Origin: an uncultured Collinsella sp.
GTDB lineage: Bacteria > Actinomycetota > Coriobacteriia > Coriobacteriales > Coriobacteriaceae
Length of the DNA: 64,000 nucleotides
Direction: 5' to 3'
NCBI GenBank assembly: GCA_902494555.1
Contig: CABUTR010000001.1
Span: 114,132 to 178,131, forward strand
Each line of letters opens with the position of its first letter. Within the stretch, counting starts at the first letter, position 1. The notes beneath the pieces were generated by a model, which was given only the letters and a program-made list of their open reading frames with translations, made no database searches and was not told where the DNA came from. This document shows positions 9,255 through 18,098 of this stretch, piece after piece. A program made the translations under genes and the position numbers.

Positions 9255-9445
9255 GGAGGCTCGATTCTATGCGATGGTGGCCGGCGCGATGCAGCCGGAA
9301 TTGCGAATGCTAAATCGTTTGACGAGTTGATTTTTCCCCGCCGCGCCATCCGTTAGACCGAAGGACAGGCGAACGTGAAGGAGCTGTGGTGGCGGGGATC
9401 GAGGTGCTATCTTGAAAGTCCCGTTTAAAAGAGAGGTGACGCGGT

Positions 9446-9616
9446 ATGGAATTGACAGCAATGTTTGGCTCGATTGGCCTGTGTGTGGGCGCAATCGTTG
9501 CCGCCGCGGTTATCTACTTTGTGGTCACGGCCATTAAGGGCAAAAGGGCCGAACGCAAGGAGCGCGCGATGCTTAAGCAGCATCGCGACCAGCAGGGCAA
9601 ACGCGCACGGAGATAG
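9446..9616 (+). CDS. Small single-span membrane protein
   Basis: 56 residues from ATG 9446, preceded by GAGAGG at about 9 bases. One hydrophobic segment (residues 6-30, including VGAIVAAAVIYFVVTAI) is followed by a strongly basic tail (KGKRAERKERAMLKQHRDQQGKRARR). It reads away from the gene at 8163 and converges on the methyltransferase at 9641. No family recognised; the organisation, ribosome site and reasonable codon use favour a real gene. Confidence 0.6.
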   Translation: MELTAMFGSIGLCVGAIVAAAVIYFVVTAIKGKRAERKERAMLKQHRDQQGKRARR

Positions 9617-9640
9617 CTTGTTGAGTTTTTGATCCGTGCG

Positions 9641-10744
9641 CTAGCTGCGTTTTCGGATCAGGGCAATGTAGAAGCCCTCAAAGTCGCGGCTAGGCGGAAT
9701 GGTCAGCGTGCCGGGCATACCGTTGGCGACGGACGAGACATGGCCGGCGGCGATGGCCTCGGTGAGAGCGTTGCTCTCGATATGCGGCTCCTCGCCAGCA
9801 TCCTGGGCACGGCGCGTTTCGCTTTCGCTCGGCGTGCCGTCGAGGGGGATGAGCTCGCAGTCCATGTGCTTGTCGAGGGCCTCTTGCAGGGCGTCCTCGT
9901 TTTCCTGCGGCAAGATCGAACAAGTGGAATAGACGAGCGTGCCGCCCGGTTTGAGGGCACCCATGGCGCGGTCCAGAAGCGCGCGCTGCGAGCGGGCGCA
10001 CTTGCAAAGCAGCTGCTCGGTGAGCCCGCGCAGACTTTTCTCGTTGCCACTGATGACGGTGCCCGTGCCGGTGCAGGGAGCGTCGAGCAGGATGCGGTCA
10101 AAGCGGAAGAACTCGTCGAGCTCGCGTGCGTCGATGCGCATGACGGGCACGTTTTTGGCACCCTGGCGATGGAGGTTCGACTCGAGCTTTTCGGCGCGGG
10201 GAATGCTCATCTCACAGGCGGTGAGGTGCGCCTGTCCCTGGGTGAGGGCGGCGATCTGCGTCGTCTTGCCGCCGGGGGCTGCGCACATGTCCAGGATGTC
10301 CTCGCCTGCCTGGGCGCCCAGGACCAACGGCGGCATCATGGATGACAGGCTCTGCAGGTAGATCTTGCCGTCGCGGTAGATGTCGAGATCCCACAGATCG
10401 GAAACCTGGGCCTCGGGCAGGATAAAGGCGTCCGGATACCAGGTAACGGTTTGGTGCGCGATGCCGGCCTCGTCGAGTGCGGCGGCGATGTCCTCGGCGG
10501 TCGCCTTGAGCGTGTTGGCGCGCAGTGTGACTGGGCGTGTGGCCGCGGCGCCAAAGCCCTCGATCATGAGCTCGGCATCGGCGGGTGCATAGGCGCCTGC
10601 GACCGTGTCGACCATAAAGCGCGGCAGGTCGGCGGCGGAGTGTTGGGCGGCAAGCTGGTCGGAAAGCTCGGTAGCGGCAAACTGCCTGAGCTTGAGCTCG
10701 GGCTTAACCTGCTTTTTCTGCTTACGACGACGCGGCTTGGACAT
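9641..10744 (-). CDS. RsmB/RsmF-type RNA (cytosine-C5)-methyltransferase
   Basis: 367 residues. It transfers a methyl group from SAM to C5 of a cytosine in RNA, probably 16S rRNA. Seen: a Lys/Arg-rich N terminus, the SAM-binding motif DMCAAPGGKT near residue 152, the catalytic-Cys motif LLDAPCTGTG near 215, and the second Cys motif VYSTCSILPQENE near 268, as in the RsmB/NOP family. ATG 10744 has GGGAAG 5 bases upstream. The exact target base cannot be told from sequence. A large palindrome separates it from the synthetase gene upstream. Confidence 0.9.
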   Translation of the reverse strand: MSKPRRRKQKKQVKPELKLRQFAATELSDQLAAQHSAADLPRFMVDTVAGAYAPADAELMIEGFGAAATRPVTLRANTLKATAEDIAAALDEAGIAHQTVTWYPDAFILPEAQVSDLWDLDIYRDGKIYLQSLSSMMPPLVLGAQAGEDILDMCAAPGGKTTQIAALTQGQAHLTACEMSIPRAEKLESNLHRQGAKNVPVMRIDARELDEFFRFDRILLDAPCTGTGTVISGNEKSLRGLTEQLLCKCARSQRALLDRAMGALKPGGTLVYSTCSILPQENEDALQEALDKHMDCELIPLDGTPSESETRRAQDAGEEPHIESNALTEAIAAGHVSSVANGMPGTLTIPPSRDFEGFYIALIRKRS

Positions 10745-10763
10745 CCGTCTTCCCTTCCACCTA

Positions 10764-10875
10764 AATGATTATTCTGGGACGGGGATTAAAAAATCATTCC
10801 ATGACCCCCGTCGCAAAAAGACTGTACTGTGGCGCCCGGGAATGATTTTTTAATCCCCGTCCCAGAATAATCATT
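10764..10875. repeat. Intergenic palindrome, TGGGACGGGG family (copy 1)
   Basis: Two perfect inverted arms of 37 bases, beginning AATGATTATTCTGGGACGGG on the left and ending in its complement, enclose a 38-base loop. It fills the gap between two minus-strand genes. The same core (TGGGACGGGG followed by AT or CT) is at 13744, 21320 and 53005. Confidence 0.9.
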
Positions 10876-10895
10876 CCCGGGCGCGTTTCGTTTCC

Positions 10896-13046
10896 TTAGT
10901 ACTGGCTCTCGTGCTTGCTGAAGAAGTCGAAGCGCGGGGGCAGCGGCTTCACGCGGTGCTCGCCGGGCTTCTCGCCCAGGCTCTCCACAAACTCGTCCGT
11001 GGTGGCAAAGATGTTGTCCCAGCTAAAGAAGGCGACCGGGTCGACGTCGAAGTACTCACAGATGAGCTCGCAGCCGGCCGGCACAATACCGTGCATCAGG
11101 ACGGTCGCTACGCGCAGCTCGGTAAAGGCGTCGACGAGGGCCTGCGTCATGGCGGCATTGGCCGGCTCGCCCTCGAGCTTGTTGGCGGCCTTGGAGGCGT
11201 CGCTCCAGCGCTTGTTGGCGGCGCGCAGGTAGTCGTCGCACACGGCAAGCGCGCGGTGTGTCTCGAACTTGTACATGGCCTGCTCAAAGGCAAGGGTTGC
11301 CTGCTGGGCGGCTTCGACCACGGTGTCAGAAGCGGCACCGGCGGGGATGCAGCCGTTGCGGTAGGGGCTCTCGTCGCCCTCCTTGACGGCGACGCCGTAG
11401 AAGCAGCTGCGGGCCAGGCGGTTGAACACGCCGGTCAAAAGGGCGCTCTCCTTAAGGGCAGGATCGATGACGCGCTTGTCGTCGCAGGCGCGCACCTCGT
11501 TGCCGTCCTTGTCCTTGCCGGTCACGCGCGTGTCATATGCCTTGGGGCTAAAGCTTACCGGCTTCTCGGACAGGCCGAGCGACAGCCAATGCGCGCGCAT
11601 CTGCTCGCAGGTGTAGTGGTTGAGCAAGTCGTCTGCCGGCGGGGGAGGCGTCTGCGAGGACGAGCTGGCTTTTTTGCCCATGTAGAGCAGGTGATAGCAG
11701 GCGCTGACGGTGCTCTGCGTAAGGTCCCAACCCAGGGCCTCCCACATGGCGGTCTGCGCGATGCAGTAGAAGTAGATGTTGTCCTGACCGATGAACTGGT
11801 AGATCTGAGCGTCGTCAGAGCACCACCAGTCGCGCCAGTCGAGCGAGCTGTGCTGGTAGGTGGGCGCGGGCACCTGCGTGGAGTCGGCAGCGGGCTCGCC
11901 CATGAGGGCGGCATCCTGGGCGGCGACGCCCTCGGTCACGCCGGCGGCCTTGGCATCGCGCGCGAGCACGGTACGCGTATAGCTGATGGGCGCCCACAGG
12001 CTCTCGGGCCAGCACCAGCAGGTGACGTCGGAGACGCCATCGACCTCGGGCACCGGAACGCCCCAGTCGATGTTGCCGGTGATGCGGAAGGGCACGAGCG
12101 CCTTGCCGCTGCGGAAGCGCACGCCGCCGTTGGCGAGCACCGCGTGGGCGTTGTCGCGCTCCTTCCAGCTGGGGAAGGTGACGGTAAAGCTGCTCTTGTT
12201 GCCCTCGGGCTCCAGCACGGTGTGCTCAGGAAGCTGGTCCTCGACGGCATCGAAGGCCTCGCGGAACTTGTTCTGGATGTAGAGCTGGGCCGGCAGCAGC
12301 CACTCCTCCATAGTCTTGGAGACCACGGAGCGAACCTGCGGGTTCTGGGCGAGCTTGGCGGTATAGGTCTTCATAAAGTCGAGGTAGGCGGGCAGGTCGA
12401 AGTAGAGGTTGTCGACCGGGCGCAGCTCGGGCACCTCGTCGGTGAGCTGGCTCTTGGGCGCGATGAGCTCCTCGGGCTCAAACTGGTGACCTAGGTCGCA
12501 CTCGTCGGCATAAGCCTTCTCGGACTTGCAACCTTGGATGGGGCAGCGGCCGATCACCTGGCGGCCGTTGAGGAACGTGCCGGCCTTGGCGTCGTAGAAC
12601 TGCAGCGTGGAGCGCTTGGAGATAGTGCCCTGCTCGTGCAGGCGCTCGATAATCTCGGCGGTCACCTCGTTGTGGATCTGGGCCGCCGGCTCAAGGCCCG
12701 AGCCGCCGTAGATATCGCAGCTGATGTTGTAGTTGTTGAGGGTCGCGGCCTGGCGGGAGTGATTGGACTCGACGTACTCGCTAATGGACTTGTCGTAGCC
12801 CTCGTTCTCCTTGAGCTTGCGGTAGCTCTCCATGATGGGTGAGCCGTAGCAGTCGGTGCCCGAGGTGAAGATGACGTTCTCGCGGCCCAGACGGTCGCGC
12901 AGGAAGCGGGCGAAGAAGTCGGCCGGGACAAAGACGCCACCAACGTGGCCAAAGTGAAGGCCCTTGTTGCCGTAGGGCTCGCCGGCAGTAACGATGGCGC
13001 GGCGAGGCCAGCTGGGACGGTCGTTCATGGAGTATTTGGATGCCAT
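10896..13046 (-). CDS. metG: Class I aminoacyl-tRNA synthetase, methionyl type
   Basis: 716 residues from ATG 13046 (AAGGAG 4 bases before; the upstream extension to 13139 is unlikely). The Rossmann start ITVAGEP-like (AIVTAGEPYGNKGLHFGHVG) carries the HIGH-equivalent LHFGH; FTSGTDCYGSP, NISCDIYGGS and the zinc-like CPIQGC...CDLGH segment are typical of MetRS. The FIGQDNIYFYCIAQTAMWEALG block fits the MetRS core. The KMSKS loop is missing: the expected place reads MGKKASSSSQTPPPPADD. The C-terminal helical region is an anticodon-binding-like domain. It may be the cell's MetRS or a divergent paralog; the missing loop makes the activity uncertain. Confidence 0.75.
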   Translation of the reverse strand: MASKYSMNDRPSWPRRAIVTAGEPYGNKGLHFGHVGGVFVPADFFARFLRDRLGRENVIFTSGTDCYGSPIMESYRKLKENEGYDKSISEYVESNHSRQAATLNNYNISCDIYGGSGLEPAAQIHNEVTAEIIERLHEQGTISKRSTLQFYDAKAGTFLNGRQVIGRCPIQGCKSEKAYADECDLGHQFEPEELIAPKSQLTDEVPELRPVDNLYFDLPAYLDFMKTYTAKLAQNPQVRSVVSKTMEEWLLPAQLYIQNKFREAFDAVEDQLPEHTVLEPEGNKSSFTVTFPSWKERDNAHAVLANGGVRFRSGKALVPFRITGNIDWGVPVPEVDGVSDVTCWCWPESLWAPISYTRTVLARDAKAAGVTEGVAAQDAALMGEPAADSTQVPAPTYQHSSLDWRDWWCSDDAQIYQFIGQDNIYFYCIAQTAMWEALGWDLTQSTVSACYHLLYMGKKASSSSQTPPPPADDLLNHYTCEQMRAHWLSLGLSEKPVSFSPKAYDTRVTGKDKDGNEVRACDDKRVIDPALKESALLTGVFNRLARSCFYGVAVKEGDESPYRNGCIPAGAASDTVVEAAQQATLAFEQAMYKFETHRALAVCDDYLRAANKRWSDASKAANKLEGEPANAAMTQALVDAFTELRVATVLMHGIVPAGCELICEYFDVDPVAFFSWDNIFATTDEFVESLGEKPGEHRVKPLPPRFDFFSKHESQY

Positions 13047-13178
13047 GGGACTCCTTCGCATATGGTGAGAGCGCGGCCGGGCCCGGGGCTCGGCGACGCA
13101 GTGGTCAATTCGTGCATATCGTTCGACATTATCGCACATGCGGGCGGGTGCGTGGCAGGGGCGCTATCCTAAGATGCT

Positions 13179-13748
13179 ATGAATGAGATTTCCAACATAC
13201 ATGCGTTTGAGGACGAGGATTTTCTGCACGCTTGCTTCGTGTGGGGGATGGTCGTGCTTGGCGCATTTGCTGTGTGCCTGGTGCCGGTGTTTATGCTGCT
13301 GGGCGGGCCTGCAGACTTGGATGCTGCTGATACGGGCGGCTGGACGGCAGTCGTGGGCTGGATAGTCGGTTTGACTGCGGTTTCGGCGGCGTCATTTGCC
13401 GTGCACGAGCTGGTGCATGCGGTGTTCTTTAAGCTGTTTGCGCCCGCCGGTGCTCGGGTGACCTTTGGGGCAAATCTCGAAACCTGCATGATTTACGCCT
13501 GCGCCGAGGGCGTGGTGTATTCGCGCCGGCGGTACATGGTCATTTGCCTAGCGCCGACGGTTGTTGTGACGACAACGTTTGTCCTGGGGCTTGCGTTCTC
13601 GGGCTATCCGCTGCTGTGCTACCTGGCGGCTGGTTTGCACTTGTCGGGCTGTGTGGGCGACTGGTATTACGTGCGGACCATTTTGCGCGACCGCCGCATT
13701 GTCGCCTGCGAGGACACGTCCTTTGGCGTGCGCTTTTTTGGTCAGTAG
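13179..13748 (+). CDS. DUF3267-like membrane protein with zincin motif
   Basis: 189 residues with four or five hydrophobic segments. HELVH near residue 69 sits inside a membrane helix, as in the DUF3267 putative zincin peptidase family; a possible third ligand is not clear. The C-terminal part has the paired transmembrane segments seen in such proteins (LAPTVVVTTTFVLG, then HLSGCVGDWYYV). ATG 13179 has no good ribosome site; TATCCT 5 bases upstream could mean a leaderless mRNA. It diverges from the synthetase gene. Its stop codon lies inside a long palindrome. Confidence 0.7.
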   Translation: MNEISNIHAFEDEDFLHACFVWGMVVLGAFAVCLVPVFMLLGGPADLDAADTGGWTAVVGWIVGLTAVSAASFAVHELVHAVFFKLFAPAGARVTFGANLETCMIYACAEGVVYSRRRYMVICLAPTVVVTTTFVLGLAFSGYPLLCYLAAGLHLSGCVGDWYYVRTILRDRRIVACEDTSFGVRFFGQ

Positions 13749-13850
13749 TCTTTTTGGGACGGGGCTATTTTGACTACTTTTTGGAGATGGGTATTTTTGA
13801 CTGCTTTACGTCAAAAGTAGTCAAAATAGCCCCGTCCCAAAAAGACTACT
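13744..13850. repeat. Intergenic palindrome, TGGGACGGGG family (copy 2)
   Basis: Arms of about 38 bases beginning AGTAGTCTTTTTGGGACGGG and ending in the complement, with a 31-base centre. The left arm includes the TAG stop codon of the preceding gene. On mRNA it would form a very stable 3' hairpin. Confidence 0.9.
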
Positions 13851-13872
13851 TATTGTGGGGGAGGGGATGTTG

Positions 13873-14448
13873 ATGAAGCCGTTGTTGTTGCACGCCTGCT
13901 GTGCGCCGTGCTCACTGGAGCCGGTTCGCCTGCTGCGTGAGGAAGGGTTTGAGCCCACGATTTGCTGGACCAACCCCAATATTCAGCCGCGCGAAGAATG
14001 GCAGCGCCGCTTGGACGAGCTGCGCCGGTGGTGTGCCGATGGCGACATCGAGCTCATCGAGGCGGGGGAGGACCGCGAGCGCTGGGAGGCCGGCGTGGCC
14101 CCGCTGGGCGCCGATCGACCCCGTCGCTGTCGCGCGTGCTATGCCCTACGCCTGGCCGAGGCCTGCCGCGTGGCCCGGGAGCGCGGGTTCGAATATGTGG
14201 GTACGACGCTCGCCGTCTCGCCGTATCAGCTGTTCGAAACCTGCAATGATGTGTTGGAGCGTCTGGCCGCCGCCCGCGGTCTCACTCCGGTGATTCGCGA
14301 TTTTCGTCCGTATTATCCCGAGGCCACGCGTCGCTCGCGCGAGCTTGGCATGTATCGGCAGAACTACTGTGGTTGCCGCTTCTCGGCTGTCGAGGCGGCC
14401 ATGGACCGCGCCCGTATCCGCGACGAGCGCAAAGCCGCCAAAAAGTAG
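13873..14448 (+). CDS. queH: Epoxyqueuosine reductase QueH
   Basis: 191 residues. QueH reduces epoxyqueuosine to queuosine in tRNA, the last step of the pathway, and replaces the unrelated QueG. The four conserved cysteine sites are present: HACCAPCS near residue 7, RRCRACYALRL near 86, and YCGCRF near 168. ATG 13873 has GGAGGGG at a good distance; ATG 13867 and GTG 13855 are also in frame but closer to or inside the ribosome site. It is directly upstream of queA (64-base gap), with tgt 4.7 kb further on. Confidence 0.92.
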   Translation: MKPLLLHACCAPCSLEPVRLLREEGFEPTICWTNPNIQPREEWQRRLDELRRWCADGDIELIEAGEDRERWEAGVAPLGADRPRRCRACYALRLAEACRVARERGFEYVGTTLAVSPYQLFETCNDVLERLAAARGLTPVIRDFRPYYPEATRRSRELGMYRQNYCGCRFSAVEAAMDRARIRDERKAAKK

Positions 14449-14512
14449 TTCATTTGGGACGTCAGCCTGCTAGGATGTAGAGCGGACTTTAGCTATATAA
14501 GGAGTATCCGAC

Positions 14513-15730
14513 GTGTCTATGCGTACCGATGATTTTGACTACAACCTTCCTGAGGAACTGATCGCCCAGGCTCCTGCCGAGCCGCGCGACTCCTGCCGCC
14601 TGCTGGTGGTGGATCGCAAGGGCTCCCAGGCGGGAACGCCGCTGGAGCACGGCGGTACCGTCGAGCACCGCATCTTCCGTGACATCATCGACTATATCGA
14701 GCCGGGCGATGTGCTCGTCATCAACAAGACGCGCGTGATGCCGGCCCGCCTGATCGGTCGCAAAGCCGGCTCGGGTGGCGTGGTCGAGACGCTGCTGCTC
14801 AAGCGCCGCGAGGATGTTGACCCGCTGGGTCACGTTTGGGAGTGTCTGGTCAAGCCGGGCAAGCGTCTGAAGCCCGGTGCTCAGATTGAGTATCGCGCCG
14901 GTGGCGCCCATGCGCCCGAGGGCGCGCCCGTGGTGCTGACGGCCGAGGTCATCGACTTTGTCACCGATAGCCGTGGCGGCCGTCTGGTGCGCTTTGAGCC
15001 GGCCGGTTGCAATGCTGCCGGCGAGCCGCGCACGCTCGACGAGGCCATCCACGCCGCCGGTCACGTGCCGCTGCCGCCCTACATTACCGATTACGAAGGC
15101 GATCCCGAGAAGTACCAGACCGTTTACGCCATGAAGGAGGAGCACTCGGCTGCCGCTCCCACGGCGGGTTTGCACTTCACGCCCGAGCTCATGGCGGCTA
15201 TCGAGGCCAAGGGCGCGAAGTTTGCCGCTGTCGAGCTCGAGGTCGGTATCGATACCTTCCGTCTGGTGGAGGAGGACGACCCTACGCAGCACGTCATGCA
15301 CACCGAGCGCTACCACGTATCGCAGGAGGTGGTCGACGCCGTGCATAAGGCTAAGGCCGAGGGGCATCGCGTGATCGCCGTCGGTACCACGGCGGTGCGC
15401 TCGCTCGAGAGCGCGTTTGACGCGGACGCGCCGGTGTCCGATCCGGCTGTGACGGCGCGCTATTTTGAGGGCCGTGAGGACGGCGCCGACACGCTCGGCC
15501 GCGGTGACATCGTGGTGCGCGAGAACGCGACGACGCAGCTCTACCTCATGCCTGGCTCGACCTATCACGTGGTCGACGCGCTGATCACGAACTTCCACGT
15601 GCCGCGCTCCACGCTCATGATGCTCGTAAGCGCGCTTGCCTCCCGCGACCAGATCATGGATGCCTACGCCGCCGCCATCGAGGAGCGCTACCGCTTCTTC
15701 AGCTTTGGTGACGCAATGCTCATTCAGTAG
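14513..15730 (+). CDS. queA: S-adenosylmethionine:tRNA ribosyltransferase-isomerase
   Basis: 405 residues. QueA moves the ribosyl part of SAM to preQ1 at tRNA position 34 to give epoxyqueuosine. The family opening (DDFDYNLPEELIAQAPAEPRDSCRLLVVDR) and central AAPTAGLHFTPEL motif are present, with the C-terminal TNFHVPRSTLMMLVSALA. I kept GTG 14513, which has AAGGAG 8 bases upstream; ATG 14519 is the alternative. It follows queH and is likely co-transcribed. A 12-bp hairpin begins immediately after the stop. Confidence 0.96.
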   Translation: MSMRTDDFDYNLPEELIAQAPAEPRDSCRLLVVDRKGSQAGTPLEHGGTVEHRIFRDIIDYIEPGDVLVINKTRVMPARLIGRKAGSGGVVETLLLKRREDVDPLGHVWECLVKPGKRLKPGAQIEYRAGGAHAPEGAPVVLTAEVIDFVTDSRGGRLVRFEPAGCNAAGEPRTLDEAIHAAGHVPLPPYITDYEGDPEKYQTVYAMKEEHSAAAPTAGLHFTPELMAAIEAKGAKFAAVELEVGIDTFRLVEEDDPTQHVMHTERYHVSQEVVDAVHKAKAEGHRVIAVGTTAVRSLESAFDADAPVSDPAVTARYFEGREDGADTLGRGDIVVRENATTQLYLMPGSTYHVVDALITNFHVPRSTLMMLVSALASRDQIMDAYAAAIEERYRFFSFGDAMLIQ

Positions 15731-15757
15731 GTTACGGCGTTTTCCAAACGCCGTAAC
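15731..15757 (+). repeat. GTTACGGCGTTT hairpin after queA
   Basis: Perfect 12-bp arms (GTTACGGCGTTT / AAACGCCGTAAC) with a 3-base loop begin right after the queA stop. The same hairpin and the following CGACGCTGC are found after the SDR gene at 18902. It is probably a gene-end hairpin; no T run follows. Confidence 0.8.
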
Positions 15758-15784
15758 CGGCCGACGCTGCAAACGCCCCTAAGC

Positions 15785-15910
15785 GGTAGTCGTTGGGGAC
15801 GTTCTTAAATGACTAGTCAAAGGGGACACTCTTGCGGTGCTCGGCACCTGGGTAGTCGTTGGGGACGTTCTTGAATGACTAGTCGTTTAAGAACGTCCCC
15901 AATGACTACC
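15785..15910. repeat. Composite GGGGACGTTCTT repeat
   Basis: GGTAGTCGTTGGGGACGTTC begins two direct copies (15785 and 15851, both running on to AATGACTAGTC), and the inverted version GAACGTCCCCAATGACTACC closes the block at 15891-15910. Between them is a GGGGACACTCTT variant. The second copy and the inverted copy form a hairpin. Related blocks occur at 31455 and 54943. Confidence 0.85.
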
Positions 15911-15926
15911 TTGCATCAATCTAATA

Positions 15927-15993
15927 AGTTGCGGTGAGATAGTTCTTGAATTGGCCTTTTTGAGGGCTCAACAGGAACTATCTCACCGCAACT
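15927..15993. repeat. AGTTGCGGTGAGATAG palindrome (TTGCGGTGAAATAG family, copy 1)
   Basis: Perfect 19-bp arms (AGTTGCGGTGAGATAGTTC and complement) around a 29-base centre, then TTTTTT at 16005. It lies between convergent genes, downstream of both queA and the coiled-coil gene, and could terminate either strand. Related copies are at 21399, 24670 and 49991. Confidence 0.9.
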
Positions 15994-16020
15994 GCGTTGG
16001 GGCGTTTTTTGGCAGCTGGT

Positions 16021-17808
16021 TTACTTGCTCATGAACAGCCAGATTGCGATGATCACCAGAATCACGGCGATGATGCAGGCGATGGCTCCGGTGAATTTGA
16101 CGCGTGAGTCGCGGGTTCGCTTGCGCACGTCGTCTTCGTCGGCCTCGAGTTGGGCAACTTCGCGCTCGGTCTCGGTATGCTCGGCCTTGTCGCGTGCCAA
16201 GGACCCGGCAAGCGATTCGGTGATCTCGGGATGGTCGTGCACCTCGGTCGCCTGCTCGATAATCGACTGCGCATGCGCGGCATCTGCCCGGGCGTTTGCG
16301 ATGGCCTGCTCTTGCTCGCGGCGTGCCTTGTCCTGCGTGGCGATCTTTTCGCGCAGCTCGCGCTGACGCGTCGCGGCGGCAGTTTTTGCGGACTGCAGCT
16401 CGTCGCGCGCGGCATCTGCCTCAGCCGTTACGGCCTGGTGCGCGCGTTTAGCGTCGGCGATGGTGGCCTGTGCCTGCTCGACGGCCTGCTCGGCGGCGGC
16501 AAGTGAATGCTCAAGATCGGCGGTCACGCGCGGAATGTCTTCCTCGGCCTTGCGGAGGGCGTCGGCAGCGTCGGAGATTTGCATAGACAACTCGTTGGTG
16601 CGCACAGTGTAATTGGCGGGATTTGCCGAAGGGTTGCGCTGCAGCTCGGCATACTCGCGACGCAAGGTTTCGAGCTGTGCGCGCGTAGCATCGGCGGTTT
16701 GTCGTGCGGCGGCGACACCGGTATCGCGCTCAGCCTTCACTTTGTCGCGGATGCGCTTGGAATCTTCGAGTCGACGAACCAGGCGGTTGCCGGTTTCGCG
16801 CGAGCTCGCCTCGCGGGCTTCCACGGCGTCAAGTGCAGCCTTCAGGCGGAGCTCGGTCGCATCGTCCTCTGCCTTCATTTGCTCGAGCTGGCCCTTGAGC
16901 TCAGTCGCTTTGGCAGCATGGGCGTCGCGGTCAATCTCGGCGGCCGCAGCGGTCTTTTGTGCCGTGGCGATTGCCTGGCGCTGGTCGGCGATGATCTGAT
17001 CGTAGCGGCCTGCGATGTCCTGGCGCGTCTCGAGCTCCTCTGCCTGGTCGGCGATGCGCTGCTCAAGCTCGGCTAAATGGGCGCGGGCATCGGCGAGTGC
17101 CTTCTTGGCGGCGTTCATCTCGCGCATGGCCGACGCGCCCTGGGCGATAAAAGTGCCCACGGCGTTAGCGGTGTTTGAGACGGCGCTCCCCAGGTCGCGG
17201 CTCGTGGCGGGAGCATGCGAGGTGGTTGGGTGTGCGGCCTTGGCGGCATTCGCATCGGCAGTCTGCGGCGCGGCGATATTGCCGGTGCCGCCTTCGATCA
17301 CAGAAAAGCCCGCTGCGTGCGGGTCGACCGCGTCGGCGCCGATCGTGGGGTGCTCGAGTTGCAGGAACGAGGGCATGGTGCTGCCCTGGTCGGCAACCGG
17401 GGTCTCGCCGGGCACAAACGTCGAGGCGGCCTCGGCTGCTTCCTCTTCCTCGGCGTCGATATCGGCATCGGCGACAGCGTCCTTCATCGCTTTGACGGCA
17501 TCCATCATGGAGTCCATGACGGCGTCGAGCTCTTCTTCCGAAGACACCTCGATGGGGCCTGCTACTTGCGGAGCGTTCTCGGCCTTGGGCTCAGTATCGC
17601 TCGGGTTCGGCTGCTCTAGCTGCTCTTCTTTGTCTTGCTCTGCGGCGACATTTGCGTCTGCGGCCTCGCCTGCGGCGGCAGGAGCCTCCTCGACGGCGGC
17701 ATCAATGCTGCCATCGCTGCTGGTAGAAGTATCGCAGTCGTCAATGGTGTCTGCGGAATCATCAATATACTGTTGAGTCTGGGGGTCCAGCTCGTCTGTC
17801 ATAGGCAT
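16021..17808 (-). CDS. Tail-anchored coiled-coil protein
   Basis: 595 residues from ATG 17808 (GAGGAG just upstream; ATG 17802 is nearly as good). The first ~250 residues are acidic and low complexity (Ala/Glu/Asp-rich). Residues ~260-560 are long heptad-rich coiled coil (MNAAKKALADARAHLAELEQ and similar). A single hydrophobic helix at the very C terminus (AIACIIAVILVIIAIWLFMSK) would anchor it with the bulk in the cytoplasm. No enzymatic motif is visible. A scaffold, division or envelope-shape role is possible but not shown. It is monocistronic, between the queA region and a divergent SDR gene. Confidence 0.75.
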   Translation of the reverse strand: MPMTDELDPQTQQYIDDSADTIDDCDTSTSSDGSIDAAVEEAPAAAGEAADANVAAEQDKEEQLEQPNPSDTEPKAENAPQVAGPIEVSSEEELDAVMDSMMDAVKAMKDAVADADIDAEEEEAAEAASTFVPGETPVADQGSTMPSFLQLEHPTIGADAVDPHAAGFSVIEGGTGNIAAPQTADANAAKAAHPTTSHAPATSRDLGSAVSNTANAVGTFIAQGASAMREMNAAKKALADARAHLAELEQRIADQAEELETRQDIAGRYDQIIADQRQAIATAQKTAAAAEIDRDAHAAKATELKGQLEQMKAEDDATELRLKAALDAVEAREASSRETGNRLVRRLEDSKRIRDKVKAERDTGVAAARQTADATRAQLETLRREYAELQRNPSANPANYTVRTNELSMQISDAADALRKAEEDIPRVTADLEHSLAAAEQAVEQAQATIADAKRAHQAVTAEADAARDELQSAKTAAATRQRELREKIATQDKARREQEQAIANARADAAHAQSIIEQATEVHDHPEITESLAGSLARDKAEHTETEREVAQLEADEDDVRKRTRDSRVKFTGAIACIIAVILVIIAIWLFMSK

Positions 17809-18098
17809 GTGCTCCTCATCGTTGTTTGTCACCCTATGATAAAGTCTCGCGCCGACATCCCGCGCCCCGCAGCAAAGTTTCAAAACGTGTTCGATGACTC
17901 GTCGCGTTAACAAAAACTCGGCCGCTCTATCCAATTTTTACTTGACATTCCCTTCGCCGAAAGACGTTGCGCCGTTCGCCCGCCATGGGCTTTATTTTTC
18001 ACTTGAAGAAGCTAAAGTTGCATTTCAGCTTTTGGCGCGTTTATTTTGGATGCGCGCAGTCGGCGGGCGTGCCCGTCGCGATTTTGAAAGGACTTCGT

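Noticed and set aside
14489..15772. 427-residue open frame opposite queA
   Set aside because: queA has clear motifs and a ribosome site on the plus strand; the antisense frame has none.
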